DNA from: Gnetum montanum
Lineage: Eukaryota > Streptophyta > Gnetopsida > Gnetales > Gnetaceae
Length of the DNA: 33,960 nt
NCBI GenBank assembly: GCA_015680685.1
Contig: MNCI01022324.1
Location: forward strand, 256,338-290,297
Reading direction: 5' to 3'
The translations under genes and the position numbers were made by a program. Positions 30,694-33,960 of this stretch are shown here, one piece after another (position 1 is the stretch's first letter; every line of letters begins with the position of its first letter). Below the pieces are notes generated by a model. The model made no database searches and was not told the DNA's origin. It saw nothing but the letters and a program-made list of their open reading frames with translations.

Positions 30694-31369
30694 CTCCCCC
30701 ATGACTGAGTTAAAAGGAGGAGATCTAAAAAATGGAACATGGGTGTTCATCAAGTGAGGCGGTAGTTACACTGCCCAATCTTGGTTCTAGGAAAGATTTG
30801 ATTTGTTGGATATTGACCAACTACCTTTTATGTGGGCTATTAGATTTGTAAATTATCATGGCCCTATATGGAAAGGTTTTATCAATTATATAAGGTCCCT
30901 CCCACAATGTTTAAAATTTTTCCTTTTGAGGTACATGTGTGGGGTTCTAATAAAGGACCTTATCTCTTGGTTGAAAACTTACTTTCCTAATTTTAAGGCC
31001 ATGGCATTGCTTGCTAACTACCTTGTTCACCTCATTCAAAGATAGGGCCACTAAGCAATTTTTGTCTGGCATGTTCAAATTGATCAATCTTTCCTTTTGT
31101 GTCAAACTTAGGTCAAGGCTTAGATCACAGGTCGTTGAGAGTGTACAAAGCTCATATTGAATTGGAAGTGTTGAAATGTTTCTATAAACTAACTCATAGA
31201 AAGAATATTCAATAGGAATTTTTCAAGAGGATCGGTAAGCCCAAAGAGCATCATTAAGTTTTTTGCTCCAATCCTTCCTATATTTGCTAATACTTCACGT
31301 TAATATTTTTGTAATCTCTTGGTTGGTTACCTCTACTTGACCATTGCCTTGGGGATGGTAAGGTGTTGT
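30694..31369 (-). pseudogene. int: Integrase C-terminal half of Element II, truncated
   Basis: Read on the minus strand it begins at the breakpoint with PYHPQGNGQVEVTNQEI, which contains the third (Glu) catalytic residue of the integrase core. It continues through KKLNDALWAYRSS, a region with CTLSTTCDLSLDLSL, and LWEGPYIIDKTFPYRAMII, and ends in QLSHGGDGYLC plus stop, next to a PPT-like sequence (30694-30708). It aligns with Element A 6150-5479. The first two catalytic Asp, RNase H and RT are absent because the element is cut at about 31369. Several internal stops are present. Confidence 0.85.
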
Positions 31370-32020
31370 AGGAAAACCTTGCCGCTCCAAAAATTAACAA
31401 CAGAAGTGTTGGCAAAGGTAGACCAAATGTGGGACTCCTTAGATAGTAGATTTGAAACCATTCTAAAAATCGTAGAGGAGTCTAAGGAGCGAGGTAGTGA
31501 CTATGATAAAAAGAAGAAGAGGGATTTGGACCATGCACATAACAAAGGTAAGGGTAAATTGGCTATCACCGAAGAGGTTGTGGATTCTAACATAGACAAT
31601 GATGGTGGATGTGAGATATGCCAATATGGCCATCCTAAGAGATGTTGTCCAATAATCTCACATCTATAAGATTTTGGGCTGTATGCACTCAACCCATGAC
31701 TTAACAAATGGCAAGCACCCCAAAGGTTACCTTATCCCTAAGGAAACCCAAGGTAGTTCCACCAACCTTTAATGTATTATCCAAGTGGAACTCCACCACA
31801 ACCTATTGAGAAACACCAATAGTGGCAATACCCACAATCATGGGGGATGCCACCACCGAGGCAACAATACCCTTACCAGCAACCAGATCCATATGGCTAC
31901 TACGTGCAACAGCCAATCTCTCCACCTGACTCTGTTGGTCATGTGACTCCACGACGTCACTACCAAGCTTGGGAGTATTATAGGACTCCTTCTCCTAGAG
32001 GAGACACACCACATACATAC
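31369..32020 (+). pseudogene. gag: Inverted gag C-terminal fragment
   Basis: A plus-strand gag piece joined head-to-head with the minus-strand integrase fragment. It opens inside gag at RKTLPLQKLTTEVLAKVDQM and then has DSLDSRFETILKIVEES. The zinc knuckle CEICQYGHPKRC is near 31615, and the Pro/Gln/Tyr-rich tail (QQYPYQQPDPYGYYVQQP near 31865-31920) follows, stopping at PHTY near 32020 where similarity to Element A (about 9450) ends. Frame 31319-31669 is open across the junction. Later stops break the tail. It lacks the capsid core, the PBS and an LTR. It is either a separate truncated element or an inverted part of Element II. Confidence 0.88.
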
Positions 32021-32650
32021 TGTTGGCACATTTTGGTCATTTCATGGAACAGGTGGACTTATTTGCAAATGGTGAGGTATAGAATTCTAATGAAGTGAAA
32101 CTGTTCAAGGAGGATTATGTTCTTTCTAGTGAAGAATTCAAATTTCAAAGAATAAAAAGATAAGAGAGTTTCAAACTCTCGTATAATTTCGTTTTGGGGA
32201 GAAATGATGGCCTTGTGAGTAGATGCATTGTTGGGAATAAGAAGCACATGCCAATGAGCTTGTTATTGCAGTTGAAGCATGGGCCACCATCATAGGTGCC
32301 TTTCCAGCACTCCAGTGGAGCTCCAAAGCTGGCATCATCAAAGTTGATTCGGTTAGGCTAGGTGACAAATCCACTCCCCCCTCCCCACTATCCTGCAAGA
32401 CTAGTTAGCCTCTCAGCCAAAATAAAACTTCATTTCATTTTTAATTTTATAAGTTTCTTTTACCTATTATCCTTGGAGTGATGACCATGTAATTTGTTTT
32501 AAAACCTTTTTCTTGCCATCTCAGCCACTCATGTATGGCCTACCAGTCCACCATCCCTACCACAACATTGTTGTGCGTGCTGCTATGTTGACATAAGGGA
32601 GCAATAAAAATAAATATATATTACTACAAAGGAAACATATCATATGTTTT
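32021..32650. other. Unassigned sequence with a small perfect palindrome
   Basis: I find no supported gene. A perfect inverted repeat GAGAGTTTCAAACTCTC lies at 32164-32180. A short open frame near 32245-32400 (with ANELVIAVEAWATI) faintly recalls RNase H-like ends of non-LTR elements, but no catalytic pattern is clear. Confidence 0.35.
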
Positions 32651-32689
32651 ATTTAATTTTTTTAAAACATTTTACAAACCTAACACAAA

Positions 32690-33250
32690 TGCCTTGTAAT
32701 TGGTAAATTCCTTGGGAAATACAGAAGCCATATTTGTGATTGTTTGTCTTCATCAAAGATATGGATCTAGTCAGTTTTAGCAATCTCATCATCCATGAAG
32801 AAGCAGCTGTGTCTCTGCTCAAATGCTTTCCAAAAAGATTTCCATGTGGGAGGCTCAGGATACTTCTTTCTCGCAGTCTACCACCATTGGGATTCCTATC
32901 CACGCACTGCAACACAACCAGCATAGCCTTTTGCTCGCTTCTGATCTTCATTCTCTGGAAAACCTTCTCAATTTTAGTAACCCATTTCCTGGGCTCAGTT
33001 CCATCAAATACCGGTGGTGAATGCATAAAGAATTCCATCCAAATCTCTGCATCAGAAATATATTTCTGCAAAACTATGTCACGTTTTTGGAACCGTTGCC
33101 TCCACATCTGACCTACTCCGCTGAAGGCCGCTCCCCATACGAGCGCACCAACTTCACCCACTGTGATAAGTACGAGATGCTTGCCAGTAACGACAGCACC
33201 GTCAAGCCTCACCACAACCATGACCACGTGTCATGGGATCCTCAGGGTAG
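32690..33250 (-). pseudogene. gag fragment of a different Ty3/gypsy lineage
   Basis: The minus-strand frame 33227-32649 contains FMHSPPVFDGTEPRKWVTKI and then EKVFQRMKIRSEQKAMLVVL. This is the beginning of a plant retrotransposon gag domain (PxFDGxxPxxWxxxxExxF). The match continues in another frame as PEPPTWKSFWKAFEQRH near 32865-32820, so a frameshift separates the two halves. It does not resemble the gags elsewhere in the window. The fragment fades near 32700 and has no pol behind it, so it is truncated. The first part of the frame (above 33080) shows no clear motif. Local GC is higher than in the rest of the window. Confidence 0.7.
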
Positions 33251-33960
33251 TTGCAGGAGTTCACAATGGCACCCAAAATCTACGAAAATAGCTAAAATCA
33301 GGAAAATGTAAAACCCTACACAGGGGAGCTAGGGCATTTTTTGTTTATTATTTGAGTCACAAAGGAGGCAGCGGCGGATACGAATTTGCATCATCAATGT
33401 GGTTGCCAGATCACTGGCCTTCATTTTTCGGCCCATCTACCAGCCTCGCGTCATCGTGAAAACCTGCGAGGGAGGACTACGCGTGAGTGGAGGACAGATG
33501 GCCAATGGCAGGAGGATGCACAGTGGTGAAGGAGGTAGCAACGACACCAGCACAACGTTGTCTATATCTACGCTGCGGTGCCGTGAGGGTTCTAATAGAA
33601 AAATCTGCACAACGCCGACATTTTTTAGACAGACCAATAACGCCAATCATTCTTGACCGATGGCGATCCTCTTCCTGTGCCAGTGTCGCACCTGCAGTCC
33701 CTAATCTATATAAAAAATAAGAATAGAAATCCATCGGCCAAGAACAAGGAACTCCGTTCTGGGCAGGTTCAAAACCACGGCAATCTGCATTCGGGGGAAT
33801 AACGCTCCAAGGTTTTCTGGTAAGAGGCAACAACGACAAAATCATTTGCAATTGGATGACTTACGCAGCAAAGAGAATTGCACAATTAGGAATGAAGCCC
33901 CAGTTTATCAGAAATATGCCAAATATGTGGGAATGAAGAGGGACTTTCGTCTAATTGCTA
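33251..33960. other. GC-richer right edge, unassigned
   Basis: No gene can be supported. On the minus strand a TATA-like TTTTATATAGATT lies near 33705-33715, upstream (sense) of the gag fragment at 33227, and could be its promoter, but no LTR end or PBS is visible. On the plus strand one frame is open from about 33714 to the window end without a start codon and without recognised motifs. AGGGTTTTA-like motifs near 33310 (minus) are common in plant 5' UTRs. Confidence 0.35.

Larger units (their letters stand above)
17354..31369 (-). mobile_element. Element II: large Tat/Athila relative with extra ORF3, interrupted
   Basis: This is a minus-strand retrotransposon split by nested Element I (19463-26695). 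From low to high coordinate it has the 3' LTR (17354-18243), PPT, ORF3 in two parts (18490-19462 and 26696-28590), the post-pol block (28600-30693) and the C-terminal half of integrase (30694-31369). There a breakpoint replaces the rest of pol, gag and the 5' LTR with an inverted gag fragment. The joining of the two ORF3 halves is supported by frame and sequence continuity across Element I. No 5' LTR was found, so its own target duplication cannot be tested (5 bases before the 3' LTR: CTAGG). Confidence 0.75.

Noticed and set aside
32245-32400. RNase H-like end of a LINE
   Set aside because: Only a vague resemblance; catalytic residues cannot be identified and no poly(A) tail follows.
32740-33111. 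123-codon plus-strand frame
   Set aside because: It is antisense to the recognisable gag fragment on the minus strand.
33765-33785. tRNA B-box-like GGTTCAAAACC (SINE or tRNA gene)
   Set aside because: No matching A box or cloverleaf upstream and no poly(A) tail or target duplication.
33714-33960. Open plus-strand frame at the window end
   Set aside because: No start codon near its beginning, no recognised motif, and a second frame is almost as open.

Overview
This looks like a repeat-dense, AT-rich stretch of a large plant nuclear genome. It is built almost entirely from old, mutually related LTR retrotransposons. I see no tRNA, rRNA, CRISPR or bacterial-type features, and no intact host gene. 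The elements belong to the Tat/Athila side of plant Ty3/gypsy. Their primer-binding sites match the 3' end of plant tRNA-Asp, the reverse transcriptase carries motifs such as FLDGY-GYNQI, MPFGLCNAP and FMDD, and the integrase has no chromodomain. I cannot name the species. Gymnosperm-sized genomes fit this kind of slow nested decay, but that is inference.

Layout. Almost all elements read on the minus strand, so 5' LTRs lie at high coordinates. (1) 1-1990: the gag, leader, PBS and 5' LTR of an element cut by the left edge. (2) 1991-2742: AT-rich flank. (3) 2743-12663: a full-length element (here 'Element A') with two LTRs of about 830 bp, a perfect 5-bp GCATC target duplication, and a PBS, PPT, gag, protease, RT, RNase H and integrase that are all broken by stops. 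(4) 12669-15080: AT-rich sequence holding a deeply eroded gag and LTR of the same superfamily. (5) 15100-17350: AT-rich sequence with a possible unrelated plus-strand LTR. (6) 17354-31369: 'Element II', a larger relative whose 3' LTR is at 17354-18243. It carries an extra long reading frame (ORF3) downstream of pol. (7) 19463-26695: 'Element I', nested inside ORF3 of Element II. It has both LTRs, PBS, PPT and the best preserved gag, but its integrase, RNase H and RT are deleted. It also contains an assembly gap of 626 N. (8) 31369-32020: a gag fragment in the opposite orientation, fused head-to-head to Element II's truncated integrase. (9) 32021-33960: a more GC-rich right edge with a gag fragment of a different gypsy lineage.

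How the parts relate. Comparing elements shows a shared architecture beyond gag-pol. LTR ends are TGATGAG and CTCATCA. A TATA box (TATAAATA on the minus strand) sits next to a short array of palindromic units. The poly(A) signal lies in a conserved predicted stem. A non-coding 'post-pol' block of roughly 1.3-1.9 kb holds two extra PPT-like sequences and a conserved hairpin. Element II keeps an ORF3 of about 2.9 kb between that block and its PPT, where Elements A and I have only a few hundred bases.

The most interesting signals are the interchangeable palindromic arrays in U3, the triplicated PPT-like motif, the post-pol hairpin, the ORF3 of Element II, and the gag-only deletion derivative (Element I).
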